This document shows positions 23,855 through 35,655 of a stretch of DNA of 64,000 nt, piece by piece (the first letter of the stretch is position 1; every line of letters starts with the position of its first letter). The notes under the pieces were generated by a model that saw nothing but the letters and a program-made list of their open reading frames with translations, did no database searches and was not told the origin of the DNA. Both the position numbers and the translations under genes were made by a program. Source of the DNA: Mycteria americana (taxonomy: Eukaryota; Chordata; Aves; Ciconiiformes; Ciconiidae); the NCBI RefSeq assembly GCF_035582795.1, contig NW_027445626.1:1364001-1428000 (forward strand), given 5' to 3'.

Positions 23855-24898
23855 TCTCCCGTTCCTGCTCAAGAAAGGCCTAGTAGGACTCTTCTGGAGC
23901 AGTGATAATCCTGCAGGCACTACCCCTGCGGCCAAGCGTGTTCAAGCTCGTGCTCAAAGCTGACAAGACATTAACTGTGCTTGGACAGACAGTCTCTCCC
24001 TCTCACCACCTCTCACTTGCGCTCAGTCACAACAAAAGCCAAACTTCTCTGCAAGTGCATCCCTAAGGAGCCAGCTGTGAGGCAGCAGAACTGCACAGGG
24101 TTAGAACATGCACGTTGCTGTGCGACTGTACTCCAGCACGTGCCGTTCCTTGGCCTGACTGGGGAGAGGCTGAGACTGGAGACAGAGGGAGATGTGCTGG
24201 GTCACAGCTGTCACTGTGTTCCTGAGGGGCGAGCAGGGCTCTGTAGCAGCAAGAGGTTGCAGGAGGGGAGCCCAGCAGCTTGTTGGAGCTCATGAGCAGG
24301 TCTTTCTTCCTCTGTGCAGGGACTGATGGCTGTGAGGGGCTGCAGCTGCTCTAGCCAGTGCAGTCTGGTGGGTGAGTCTATTTGGGCATGGCTTTGCCAG
24401 CTGTCCTTGGCACATCAGAGGTCTCGCTGTGACAGACCTCTGGAGGGAGGGTGCTGCCATTCAGGCCTCAGCTCCAGGGAGTGGATCTCCCTGGGACTGG
24501 GGTCACAGTGGCCTCCCCCATGGGCAGTATGCTCTGGTCTGCAAGCTGAGGTCCAGGTGCAGGATGTGTGTGAGGAGGGGAGCAGTCTGTGCACCATCAA
24601 GACTGACAAAGAGGAGAGAGACAAGGTCTTTGCAGAGACCCCATAAAGGAAAGGTGCCAATTGCTGTGGAGCATGGAAGGACGGACAGATGGAGAGCACC
24701 CCAAAGAAGCACTGAATGGAGAGTCCTGTTGAGGGGAAGGCTGGGGACTTGTGGAGCAAGAGGAAGGCTCCTTCTAACCCACAGATCTGCAGCTACCGTG
24801 CAGGGGCAGTGCTCTGGCAAGAGGTGAAGGAGCAAGGAGGGCCAGGGTAGGCTGGAAGAAGCAGGCAGGCTCTGCAAAAAACTGAGCAAAGATACCAC
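23855..24898. other. Intergenic, no gene seen
   Basis: No supported gene. The reading frame 24372-24827 is open but has no family resemblance, and its mirror in the right arm is not conserved as a protein. Shared with the right arm (53017-54060). Confidence 0.45.
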
Positions 24899-24971
24899 TG
24901 TATCAGCCCACGATTGAACCAGGGACCTTTAGATGTTCAGTCTAATGTTCTGCCAGCTGCGGTACTTCAGC
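24899..24971 (-). pseudogene. tRNA-Phe(GAA)-like relic
   Basis: The middle of tRNA-Phe is well kept (TTAGA, anticodon loop CTGAACA, TCTAA, AGGTCCCTGG). The acceptor strands GCTGAAG and CTGATAC do not pair, and the T stem is broken. Mirror copy at 52944-53016. Confidence 0.65.
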
Positions 24972-25279
24972 CCTGCCCCAGCAGCCCTTGTCCCAATTCC
25001 ACCCCTGCCAGGCCACAGGCTGACACACATGAGGAGCATTCCTTGGCGAGGGTCCCAGGGAAGAGCTGTTCCTGGCCCTGGGCAGAGGGATCTGTCCTCT
25101 CCCTGCCTCCATGGCCAGGTGGGCCATGGAGTTTTGTGTGGAGGCCAGCTTACACTGGGCATGCCAAAATGTGTGTGGGACTTCAGTCCAAACGTGACAG
25201 TGGCAAAGCAGGTGGGCCGGCCAGGCACGTGTAACTGCAAAGGCTGAGGGTGGAAGAAGTGTGGGGCTGTTGGAAGACC

Positions 25280-26232
25280 TTACCTCCTTCCCCATGGAAG
25301 GCCTCCTCCCCACCCTTTTTTCCCCAGCTCAGCTTCACTCCTTTATTCCCAACTCTTCTACCTCCTCCCCTCTGAGCAGCGCTAGGCCATGGGGAATGGG
25401 GGTTGTGGTCAGTCCAGAACACTTCCTGCCTGCTGCTCCTTCCTTCTCCCACTTTTCCCATGGGGTCCCTCCTACAGGCTACAGTCCTTCAAGATGAAGC
25501 TGCTCCACTCTGGGCTCTCCACAGGCCACAGTTCTTTCAGGAATTATCCAACTTCTCCAGCATTGGGTCCTCCACGGACTGCAGGGCTTACATTGTCCAC
25601 CATGGTCTTCTCCATAGGCTGCAGGAAAATACCTGCTGTGCTGTGGTATTCTGCTTGGGCTGCAGGGGAATATCTGCTCTGGTGCCTGGACCACTGACAG
25701 GGTGGTTCTCCTCCTTCTTCACCGACCATGGTGTTTGCAGGGCTGTTTCTCACACTTTTTTTCCCCCTAACTCCTATCCCAGTCTGGTAATTGTGCCTCT
25801 TCTTAAATACATTTTCACACCCGTTCCACCAGCTTTGTTGCTGGGCTCAGTTTTGGCCAGCGGTGGGTCTATTTTGGAGCTGGCTGGACTCAGCCCTGTC
25901 TGGCATGGAGGCATCCCTTAGTCTTCTTCTCTCACAGAGGTCACACGTGTAGCCTCCTCGCTACCAAAACCTGGACATGGACACCAGTGCACTGTGTAAA
26001 ACTTTGCCTTGCTAAATGACGTTCCCTGGTCCTCCCTCATCAAGAGATCCAGCCTAGTTGCTGGGGAGGAAGAGAGAGCAAGAGAGAAGGCCTTGATGCT
26101 GTGAAAGCACTCTTCCGCAAATAGCTACAACACTGGTGTATTATAAACACTGCGTTGGTCACAAATCCCAAACATGGCACCATACGGGCTGCTATGCAGA
26201 AAATTAACTCCGTCCCAACCAAAACCAGTACA
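25280..26232 (-). mobile_element. Long LTR / ERV-derived element, left arm
   Basis: Read on the minus strand it begins TGTACTGGTTTTGG at 26232, like the ERV LTRs elsewhere in this window. It carries a TATA-like tatttaaga near 25805 and an AATAAA-type signal near 25345. The 3' limit is approximate. No internal coding sequence is seen. The right-arm copy (51734 onward) lacks the first 47 or so bases, because the duplication breakpoint cuts it. Confidence 0.55.
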
Positions 26233-26237
26233 ATCTA

Positions 26238-26395
26238 CCTGGAAATATTTCCCAGGATTAGCTGCTCTATCACCTTCCCAGGGGTCGAGGAGAGGCTGAA
26301 TCGTCTCTAGTTCCCCAGGTCCTCCTTCTTGCCCTCCTTGAAAATAACAGTGACATTTGATTTCTTCCAGTCTTCGGGCACATCCCCATCTCAAT
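26238..26395 (-). mobile_element. CR1 reverse transcriptase fragment
   Basis: Minus-strand translation with frame changes resembles the CR1 segment that reads 'CPEDWK...GNYR...GKVIEQLIL' in family members (for example CARRLEEIKCH and GELETIQPLLDP here). Short, dead fragment next to the LTR. Confidence 0.6.
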
Positions 26396-27290
26396 GCTCG
26401 GTAAAAGATTCATCCAGGTGGATGATTTGCTCTGCATGGTTGCAGAGCTACGGGAGGAAGTAGAAAGGTTAAGAAGCTTCAGGGAGGCTGAGAAAGAGAC
26501 AGACTGGTATTGCCATGCTCTGCCCCCCCGAGACCGGAACAGGAGCAGCAGCAGCCGCCAGTAAGAATCCGCAATCAAGGGGATCCTGTATCCCTCCCCC
26601 ACCAGGCTGAAGGCAGCAGCTCAAAGGACAAAAGTGAATGGAGGCAAGTCCACGCTCGTGGCGGCAGGCGAAAGCCCTCCTTGCCCACCTCGCCTGCCCA
26701 GGTGCCTCTGCACAACAGGTATGAGGCCCTGGAGGTGGAAGCCAGTCCATGGAGGATGGGGGTGACAGTCCATCTACACCAGAGGCGTCGCCCAGGTCAG
26801 AAGAACGTACCTCTTGTATTAACACCACCTCCACAAGGAAGAGAAGACGGGTTATAGTTGTGGGCGACTCCCTTCTGAGGGGAAGCGAGGGCCCGATATG
26901 CCGGACGGACCTTCCTCTTAGGGAAGTCTGCTGCCTCCGGGGGCCCGGGTGAAGGATGTCACGAGGATACTCCGTAGCCTGGTACGGCCCTCGGACTATT
27001 ACCCTCTCCTGCTCTTCCATGTGGGGGGCGATGAAGCTGCAACACGAAGTCCTAGGGCAATCAAAACAGACTTCAGGGCCTTGGGACGGCTAGTAAGGGA
27101 CTCCGGAGCACAGGTTATTTTCTCCTCTCTCCTTCCAGTTGTGGGCATTGACACTAGAAGGAACAGAGATACCCAATCTATTAACTCATGGCTCCGTGGC
27201 TGGTGTCATCGCCATGGTTTTGGTTTTTTGGACAACGGGATGGCCTACACAGCACCAGGTCTAACGAGGGATGAGCAGGGGCAGACGATC
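26396..27290 (+). mobile_element. CR1 ORF1 fragment with esterase-like domain
   Basis: The frame around 26749-27290 contains VIVVGDSLLRGSEGP (GDS block of SGNH esterases) and LLFHVGGDEAATRSP, followed by LRGWCHRHGFGFLDNG. CR1-like LINE ORF1 proteins are known to carry such an esterase domain. The upstream coiled-coil-like part (LREEVERLRS-like, about 26440-26500) is in another frame, so the ORF is broken. No ORF2 follows. Confidence 0.75.
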
Positions 27291-27299
27291 TCTTCCCTC

Positions 27300-29039
27300 A
27301 CACTTTTGGCGAGGCTTCTCTTTATAGGACACTGCTGGTTGCCTTTGTTACCATGTCGCACTGGGTTGTGTAGATCACTGCTGGATCGTGTTGTGCCCTC
27401 TGTTCCCCAGCTCCACCAGGGCCTTTTACGCAGAGCTACTCCCTGGCCAGGCAGTCCCCAGCCCCTGCCACTGCAAGCCATTAGTCTATCCCAGGTGCTG
27501 GATCTGGCCTCTGCCCTTGTTCTAGTTCATGAAGTTCCTGACAGGACAGTCCTCCTGCCTGTCCGGTTTCTCCTGAATGACATCCCTAAGGCACAGGAAT
27601 GGTCCTTCCAATGTAGTGTCATTGACAAATGTGGTGAGAGTTTCCTCCTCTGGGTCATGGACACACATGTGAAACTGCACAGGGCCCAGGAGAGTCCCTT
27701 GTGCTGCCCCACAATGCCCCAGGATGTGCCAGTGGCCTTCAGGTAGGCTATGACCCCTTCTCCACTGCTCTCTCAGCCTCATCGTCCAACTGGTGTTTTA
27801 CCCAGCTGATTTTACCCATGCCACAAGCCTTGCTTAAGCTGAGGTGAACAACATCCACTGCTCTCCCCTCATGCACAAAGGCAGTTTCTTCGTCATGAAG
27901 GCAAGCAAGTTGACGAGGCATGATTTACCCTTTGGAAGTCCATGCTGACTGCCTGTGGACACATTCTTCTCTTTCAGGGTCCCAGAAATGTCACCCAAGA
28001 GGACTCCAACTGCTGGCACACTCCTCACCAAGGTGAGCTTGTACAGCCTGTGGCTCCCTGGATTGCACTTTTGGCCTCTTTCAAAGGCGGGTGCAACACA
28101 GGCTTGTCCTCACTCACAAGAGACCTCTCCCAATCCCATGACCTTTCCAAAGGCACATTCCACAGAAATATCAATCTTCCCCTCTAACTTCCTTACCACT
28201 ATTCTGCCTGTTATGCGGTGTATTTCATTTCTCTCATCTTTCATATACTTTCCCCTGTCCTGACACAAAGACCATTTCTAAAGTCATCTTTTCAGATGCA
28301 GACTGCCTCAACAAAGGCCCTTGCCATGATTATCCAGCTTTCTCCTTGCCTTACTCTTTCTTCATTTGGATACCTCTCACCTATGCTGCTGCTTTGAGCT
28401 TTAGGGACTAAAAGCTTGCCTGTCTTTCAGTAGCCTAATTGTCTCTCTTCAAGAGCCAACTCTTCAATTATGTTTATAGCTCCCTTTTTGTATCTATCGA
28501 TCTACAACATTCCTCATAAGATTATCCCTTGTAGAAAGTCAGCCTCATGAGAGGCAGCTTGTACTTAGCGTATGGTTGAGGAGTGTGTTTTAGTGTTCAT
28601 GAAACTTGATCATGCTTTACTTTGCTTTGCTTGGAAAGAGGAAAATTCCTTCTGTGCCTGTGTGCAGCTGGTTCTCTAAGGAGATGAGGTGGGAGATGGT
28701 GCCATGGAGCTGTAACATTCAGCTCCCAGAGGTCAGTGAAGTCTGAGGTAAGGCAAAGTGAAGCAAGTCCCAGGTGGCCAATGACAGAAATGGTGAGGCT
28801 GGGGAGGTGAGGAGCAAGGCTGTCCATAGAGTGTCAGACCTCAAGGGGCTGCTTTTCCTGCCTGTCCAGACTTCCTGAGGAGACACTCTGCATCAATATC
28901 AATGGGAGAATGCTGCTATCACCTCTTCTTTAAACTGAAATTAATAAAATAGAATGTTTAAAAAATATTTTTTATTAGGTGCACTTTGAAATCTTCCGCT
29001 TTAACTAGCCTATGAAATGATTCCCGTTAGCTGTACAAG
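27300..29039. other. Intergenic, unassigned repeat-like sequence
   Basis: Between the CR1 ORF1 relic and the ERV. The part 27480-28200 reads like decayed antisense repeat sequence, but the family cannot be named. 28900-29039 is AT-rich. No gene is supported on either strand. Confidence 0.4.
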
Positions 29040-29645
29040 TGTCCTGGTTTTGGCTGGGATACAGTTAATTTTCTTCCTAGTAGCTGGTATAGTGCTGTGT
29101 TTTGGATTTTAATATGAGAATAATATTGATAACACGCTGATGTTTTGGCTGTTGCTAAGCGGTGTTTACACTGGTCAAGGACTTTTTCGGCTTCCTATGC
29201 TCTGCCAGGTGCCCAAGAAATGGGAGGGGGCACAGCCAGCCAGGAGAGTTGATCCAAACTGACCAAAGGGCTATTCCATACCATATGATGTCATGCCCAG
29301 TATATAAACTGGGGGGATTTGGCCGGGGGGTAGCAATCGCTGCTCGGGGACTGGCTGGGCATCAGTCGGCAGGTGGTGAGCGGTTGTATCTATTCCCCCC
29401 CCGCCTTTCCCTCCCTTGGGTTTTGTTCCTCTCTCTCTCTTGTTGTTTTCTTTCTCATTACAACTCATTATTATTATTACTATAATTTTGTTCCAATTAT
29501 TAAACTGTTCTTATCTCAACTCACGAGTTTTCTTACTTTTGCTCTTCGAATTCTCTCCCCCATCCGGGGAGAGATCATCCCACTGGGGAGGAGTGAGCGA
29601 GCAGCTGCATGGTGCTTAGCTGCCGGCTGGGGCTAAACCACAACA
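29040..29645 (+). repeat. 5' LTR of the first ERV
   Basis: Starts TGTCCTGGTTTTGGC and ends CCACAACA. TATA box tatataaa at 29301-29308, polyadenylation signal ATTAAA at 29499-29504. Related to the solo LTR at 31352-31915. Confidence 0.85.
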
Positions 29646-29653
29646 GTCCTTTT

Positions 29654-29671
29654 TGGTGCCCAATGTGGGCC
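29654..29671 (+). promoter_or_regulatory. Primer binding site, tRNA-Lys type
   Basis: 18 bases starting TGGTGCCCAATGTGGG, 8 bases after the LTR. It matches the tRNA-Lys1,2 complement at about 15 of 18 positions. Confidence 0.6.
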
Positions 29672-29735
29672 ACGAAGTCTTTGAGATAATAACAGATTAA
29701 GCAGAGTGTATTAAGGAATTTAGATCTGTTAGTAG

Positions 29736-30206
29736 TTGTGGGATGTGATATTGATCCATCTGTTCCTAGCATTGGTTTACCTGATCTGCACCATGCTCAT
29801 TTTTTTGCTGTACATGTTAAAGATCGGTGTTGGTTTTTGCAGTTTGCTGTGCTCTGCTTTAATTGGTGATGTTTTGCCTGTGAGATTTGTTATTAAAACA
29901 GTGACCTTGGGTTTATTTTGGTATCTAAGTGCTGTACTGGAACCATTATTGTATGTTGGGTATTACCTTATGGAGACAATTTGCAATTATACTTCTTCCT
30001 CTGAGAGGTTTTTTATGGAGGAAATGCAGAATTGTACCTTCACTACGTTCTTCTACAATGCTTCCTCCTTCACTACAGTAACTTTTCAGTATTTTGAACA
30101 ACCTTGGGTAGTTAAGATACTTGTATTGGTATTGCTTGGGAATATTGTTTCGATCTTGTCCAAGATTAGTAAGCAATTTAAGAAGATCTGCCCCAAGGCC
30201 AGATAG
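29736..30206 (+). pseudogene. ERV leader ORF, multi-pass hydrophobic protein
   Basis: 156-residue open frame between the primer site and gag. It is very hydrophobic, with four or so candidate transmembrane segments, and has several N-glycosylation sequons in the middle. It has no known retroviral domain that can be named. It is intact, although the downstream gag is broken. It could be an accessory or leader product of this ERV family. Confidence 0.5.
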
Positions 30207-30234
30207 TTATGAGTGGCAGGGTGTGTGGGATAGC

Positions 30235-32366
30235 ATGGGCAAATGCCTAAGTTATTGGTCACCTCCAGTGTTTTGGAACTTCACCCCTGAACAAGTGCAG
30301 AATCCTGAAAAATTAGTAGAATATTTGGAAAAAGTATGTCGTCACCCTGGCAATTCTAGGGAGACACAAATCCCTGCAATGTGCTGGCGTCTGGCCCATG
30401 CCTACCGAGCCCTGTTTAACACTATTCAGAACCCTCAAGGATCTGGTGACAAAGTGACAGGCACTGTGGCTGCTCCAGTTACCCCTGCAACAGGCACTGC
30501 AGCTGTTCCAATTACCCCTGCGACAGGCACTGCGGTTGCTCTGATTACCCCTGCGACAGGCACTGCGGTTGCTCTGATTACCCCTGCGACAGGCACTGCG
30601 GCTGCTCCAGCCCTCCCTGTGACAGGCACTGCAACTGCAGCTGCTCCGGACAGCTCTGTTATAAGCACTGCGGTCCAGACAGAGAACCAACCCGTGTCAG
30701 TATCAGTCGCCCCTATACATAAAAAGAAATCCTGGAAGCGAAAGTCAGCTCGTTTAGAAAGGGAAGATGAAGGAGCAGGGCCATCACAGAGAGAGGAAGA
30801 GGAAGATGAAGAACTCGTAAATGAGACGGAAACCACCCGATCCCTATCCCTGAGTGAGCTGCGAGATATGTGAAAAGATTTCAGCCGTCGTCCAGGGGAG
30901 CACATTGTCACCTGGCTGCTCCGATGCTGGGATAGCAGGGCCAATAGCCTGGAATTAGAGGGTAAGGAAGCCAAGCAGCTGGGATCCCTTTCTAGGGAAG
31001 GGGGCATTGACAAAGCGATTGGAAAAGGGGAACCAGCCCACAGCCTCTGGAGGCGACTCCTGTCAGCTATAAAGGAAAGGTATCCCTTCAAGGAAGATGT
31101 TGTATACCGCCCCGGGAAATGGACCACCATGGAGAGAGGTATCCAGTACCTGAGGGAATTAGCTGTGCTGGAAGTGATTTATGGTGATCTGGACGATGTG
31201 CGGTCACCCACAGATCCAGATGAGGTCCAGTGCACAAGACCTATGTGGCGGAAGTTGGTACGGAACGCACCACCGTCGTGTGCCAACTCATTGGCAATAC
31301 TGATCTGGAGAGACGAAGATGGTCCAACAGTGAAAGAAGCTGCTAGTAACCTGTCGTGGTTTAGCCCCAGCCGGCAACTAAGCACCACGCAGCCGCTCGC
31401 TCACTCCCCCTCGGTGGGATGGGGGAGAGAATCGGAAGAGCAAAAGTAAGAAAACTTGAGGGTTGAGATAAAAACAGTTTAATAGGTAAAGCAAAAGCCG
31501 CGCACGCAAGCAAAGCAAAGCAAGGAATTCATTCACTACTTCCCATGGGCAGGCAGGTGTTCAGCCATCTCCAGGAAAACAGGGCTCCATCACGCGTAAT
31601 GGTTACTTGGGAAGACAAACGCCATCACTCCAAATGTCCCCCCTTCCTTCTTCTTCCCCAGCTTTATATACTGAGCATGACGTCATGTGGTATGGAATAG
31701 CCCTTTGGTCAGTTTGGATCAACAATCCTGGCTGTGTCCCCTCCCAGCTTCTTCTGCACCTGGCAGAGCACGGGAAGCTGAAAAGTCCTTGACTAGTACA
31801 GCAGCAACTAAAACATCTCTGTATTATCAACACTGTCTTCAGCACAAATCCAAAACATAGCCCCATACCAGCCGCTACGAAGAAAATTAACTCTGTCTCA
31901 GCTGAAACCAGGACATAACCTCCGGGAATATGAAGAAAGTATCTCTTCCTCCCTTGTTTCAGCTGTGGAAAAACTGTCCCGGAAGGTCCAGCGACTCGAA
32001 GATATGTCCTACTCCCCACCTATACGGACCAGTGTCTCAGCTATTAGGAGTCAGCATTCCTCTGCTCAAGGGAGAGGATATAGAGGGTACACACCACGGG
32101 GCACCCTACGGTTTTACTTGCGTGACCACGGAGAGGACATGAGGAAGTGGGATGGAAAACCTACCTCAACCCTAGAAGCACGAGTACGTGAGTTGCAAGG
32201 AAAAACAATCACCAAAGGGGGTTCTTCCAGGAAAATTGCTGCTCCGGTTTCCAGTGGACAGTTCCCCAGACAGAGTAAAAGGGCTGATCTTAGTCTTGAT
32301 TATAATGAAGAAACTCCTGACTCGTATATACAAGAAGTGGGTAATGAATATTGTGACCAGGATTAG
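30235..32366 (+). pseudogene. Broken gag of the first ERV
   Basis: Gag-like frame starting at 30235. It contains a tandem repeat of an 11-residue Thr/Pro/Ala unit (about 30465-30640, 33-base period) and an acidic stretch before an in-frame TGA at 30871-30873. It continues in the same frame to 31346, where a solo LTR interrupts it. The frame resumes after the LTR at 31921 and runs to 32366. Insert plus duplicated target (569 bases) preserves the phase relation, so LTR insertion and one nonsense codon are the visible lesions. Confidence 0.7.
31352..31915 (-). mobile_element. Solo LTR (minus strand) with 5-base target duplication
   Basis: 564 bases bounded by TGTC...GACA, inserted in gag. The target duplication taacc is at 31347-31351 and again at 31916-31920. 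Read on the minus strand it has TATA box tatataaa near 31672 and ATTAAA-type signal. It resembles the LTR at 29040 but is clearly diverged, so it is a separate integration. Confidence 0.92.
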
Positions 32367-32387
32367 GGGGGCCCTGCCTCCAGCCAG

Positions 32388-33759
32388 GTGGAGGAAAGGG
32401 ACAAGCGGGTTTACTGGACTGTATGGATTCGATGGCCTGGCACATCAGACCCACAGGAGTATAAAGCTCTTGTAGACACCGGTGCACAGTGTACCCTGAT
32501 GCCATCAAGCTATATAGGGGCAGAACCCATCTGTATTTGTGGAGTGACAGGGGGATCCCAACAACTGACTGTATTGGAGGCCGAAGTGAGCCTAACTGGG
32601 AATGAGTGGCAAAAGCATCCCACTGTGACTGGCCCAGAGGCTCCGTGCATCCTTGGCATAGACTACCTCAGGAGAGGGTATTTCAAGGACCCAAAAGGGT
32701 ACCGGTGGGCTTTGGCATAGCTGCCTTGGAGACGGAGGAAATTAAACAGCTGTCTGCCTTACCCGGTCTTTCAGAGGGCCCTTCTGTTGTGGGGTTGCTG
32801 AGGGTCGAAGAACAACAGGTGCCAATCGCTACCACAATGGTGCACTGGAGGCAATATCGCACCAACCGAGACTCCCTGATTCCCATCCATGAGCTGATTC
32901 GTCGACTGGAGAGCCAAGGAGTGATCAGTAAGACTCGTTCACCTTTTAACAGTCCCATATGGCCAGTGCGAAAGTCTAATGGAGAGTGGAGACTAACAGT
33001 AGACTATCGTGGCCTGAATGACGTCACACCGCCGCTGAGTGCTGCCGTGCCGGACGTGCTGGAACTTCAATACAAACTAGAGTCAAAAGCAGCCGAATGG
33101 TATGCTACAACTGATATTGCTAATGCGTTCTTCTCAATGCCTTTGGCAGCAGAGTGCAGGCCACAGTTTGCTTTCACTTGGAGGGGCGTTCAGTACACTT
33201 GGAATCGACTGCCCCAGGGGTGGAAACACAGCCCTACCATTTGCCATGGACTGATTCAGACTGCATTGGAACAGGACGAAGCTCCAGAACATCTGCAATA
33301 CATTGATGACATCATCGTATGGGGCAATACAGCAGATGAAGTTTTTGAGAAAGGGAAGAAAATAGTCCAGATCCTCCTAAAAGCTGGCTTGCCATAAAAC
33401 AAAGTAAGGTCAAGGGACCTGCACAGGAGATCCGGTTTTTAGGAATAAGATGGCAAGATGGACATCGCCAGATCCCAATGGATGTGATTAACAAAATAAC
33501 AGCCATGTCTCCACCAACTAGCAAAAAGGAAACACAAGCTTCCTTAGGCATTGTGGGTTTTTGGAGAATGCATATTCCAAATTACAGTTTGAGCGTAAGC
33601 CCTCTCTATCAAGTGACCCGGAAGAAGAACGATTTCAAATGGGGCCCTGAGCAACGACAAGCCTTTGAACAAATTAAACAGGAGATAGTTCATGCAGTAG
33701 CCCTTGGGCCAGTCTGGGCAGGGCAAGACGTAAAAAATGTGCTCTACACCGCAGCCGGG
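32388..33759 (+). pseudogene. Broken protease and reverse transcriptase of the first ERV
   Basis: Protease frame 32388-32720 with the aspartyl signature LVDTGAQ. The RT follows in another frame (32606-33397) with the LPQGWKHSP block and the YIDD catalytic motif near 33300. A TAA at 33395-33397 ends it. The RT connection part resumes at 33478 and is cut at 33759 by the LTR of the second ERV. Confidence 0.8.
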
Positions 33760-34543
33760 TGTCTCGTCCCACTCAGTGGGTTGCGAGAGGGGTGAATCTT
33801 TTCCATTCCCCGACTGTTTGAGTACCGACAAAAGCCGATCTCTGCTCGGCAGAGCCGCGTGGTCGGTAGAGTCACGACAATGACCCAGAGGAACAGTCTG
33901 GCCAGCAACTTTATTAAGTGGCGAATTCCACAAACGGACAAACCTAACGACCTGACGAGTTTAACGAACGAACAAAGGCGATTTGGCAATGGAGCTATTT
34001 TCCGGGCAAGCTGTCACAATTTATCCCAAACTTGCATATCTATTGGAAGAGCAGAGGAAGAGAGAAGCAAGAAAAGAAAAGGAGAAGGGAGGAGGAAAGA
34101 GAAAGAAAACGTATCACCACCCTTGGATCCCGTGATGACGATGACAGACATGGCAATCCTCCAGTGGTGGGCGTGCGCGCTCTTCCCTGGGGGGGGCAAG
34201 CCTTATATAGGCTAATCCCCGCCTCCAGGTACACCCCTTCAGGACTTACATGGTTCTTGTTCTAGAAAGTTCTCAATCTTCTGCGCAGGCGCTGGGGGAG
34301 GGGGGTGGTTCTGAGTGGTGTCTCGGGCGGTTGCAAGCCCCTTCCTCAGATAAACTCTGTGTGACCACTGGCCGTACATGGTCAGGTTTGGCAGAACCCG
34401 GAACCGCGCATCCTCCGACGCGCTCTCCACGTCCCGCTCTCACTCTCCCCCACCCCGTGCTCGCCGACCTGCCGTCGCCATGCAAATAGCGCCTCAAGTC
34501 GCCACAATGTTTGAGGCATTAACTCTTTCAGTCTCTCACACCA
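33760..34543 (-). repeat. 3' LTR of the second ERV
   Basis: 784 bases, from tgtctcgtccc at 33760 to ctctcacacca at 34543 on the + strand. Closely similar to 40490-41252. The two LTRs differ by scattered substitutions and small indels (for example the extra caatctt near 34275), so the insertion is not recent. Confidence 0.9.
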
Positions 34544-34593
34544 CCCCGTGGCTCAAACTTTGTCTATACGATCTTCGTCCAGGGTGACGATTT

Positions 34594-34758
34594 TCACATA
34601 GAGAAGATCGAGAAGACACAGTTTGCGAAATTTTCAACAAGAGTTGGCGGAGGATCCTTGATTTTGTCTTCCAGGGTGGTGATATGAACATAGTGAACAG
34701 CAGGAGAAAAGAGAATGAAAGCAGAAGCAAGCAGATAAACCATAGCTATGCCAGTCAT
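34594..34758 (-). CDS. Small single-pass membrane ORF next to the 3' LTR
   Basis: 54-codon minus-strand frame, ATG at 34758, stop TGA at 34596-34594. The first 24 or so residues are a hydrophobic helix (MVYLLASAFILF). The rest is polar with a short Pro run. It ends about 50 bases from the LTR. It could be an accessory product or a remnant of an envelope transmembrane segment. No homology can be named. Confidence 0.3.
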   Translation of the reverse strand: MTGIAMVYLLASAFILFSPAVHYVHITTLEDKIKDPPPTLVENFANCVFSIFSM

Positions 34759-35544
34759 AAGGAACAGAAATCGGGGTTATTCCAATTTGAATTAACCATT
34801 TATCCCACCTCGTGAGTCCCCAGGATTGTAGGAGGGAAGTAAATCAAGATCTGGGTGCATGCCCGTCAAAACGGTCTTTCAGTTGGAGTGATCGAAATAG
34901 TTTGGCAGCTCGGTCGGCAATTTCTTTCATTTTGGTCCGTGCTGCCTCTATAGTAGTACTGACGTTGTGAGTGTAGTAGTAGTAGCAGAGTGCAGTAGCA
35001 GAGTGCAGTAGTACTGGAGTTGTGAGATGGACAATGTTATACAACATTCTCCATCACTTAAATTCAACATCGAGTTTTTTGGGGCTTCTGCCACTTCCCA
35101 GCACACTCGCCAGGGAGGGGCGGTGAAACTGAAAACACGAGATGGGCATAAGGATGGAATGACTAATCCACATTTCAGACCAGCGTAATATTTCAATGCT
35201 AATCAGGAATAAAATTTCCTGTTAGAACATCCCCAAACTAGTCCCAAGGGGGCCGGGGATATGCTAATTTTACAGGTATGTCAGGTTTTGCAGTGAGCGG
35301 CAGGCTCTGCAAAGGGTAGTGTGTACAGGGTATGCCACAATACTTGACTCTACCATAAGTCCTGTTGCACAGAACATCCCGGTTTCTATATCTGCAGGAA
35401 GGATAACCCCAACAAATACATGTCCCTTATCAGAACCCCTACTATCTCCAAGAGCCAGTTGTTTTGGGGGGGGGGGGGCAGGACCAGTATTATAGTTAAG
35501 AACTTTTCCAAGTTATACGTAATATTGGGTAATGCAACAAAAAA

Positions 35545-35567
35545 CACCACCACCACCACCACCACCA
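35545..35567. repeat. CAC microsatellite
   Basis: About eight copies of the trinucleotide cac, in the 3' region of the second ERV. Confidence 0.9.
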
Positions 35568-35655
35568 AATCTCAATCCTTGTTCGGTTGACTGGGGAAGG
35601 GCAACACATATCCCTTGGTCGGTTCTATTCCAGATTCTAGGAAACACATGAATTG

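Larger units (their letters stand above)
29040..33759 (+). mobile_element. ERV-1st element: 5' LTR, leader ORF, gag, protease, partial pol (avian ERVL-like)
   Basis: Plus-strand provirus with a 606-base 5' LTR, a tRNA-Lys-like primer site, a hydrophobic leader ORF, gag, protease (DTGA) and reverse transcriptase (YIDD). It has several breaks: a nonsense codon in gag at 30871, a solo LTR inserted in gag (31352-31915), a protease-to-RT frame change near 32700, a stop at 33395, and physical interruption at 33760 by a second ERV. RNase H, integrase and the 3' LTR are not found beyond the second ERV. The ERVL label is by resemblance only; the Lys-type primer site is unusual for that label. Confidence 0.8.

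Noticed and set aside
30465-30640. 33-base tandem repeat taken as a separate minisatellite
   Set aside because: It lies in frame within ERV gag and encodes an 11-residue Thr/Pro/Ala repeat, so it belongs to that reading frame.
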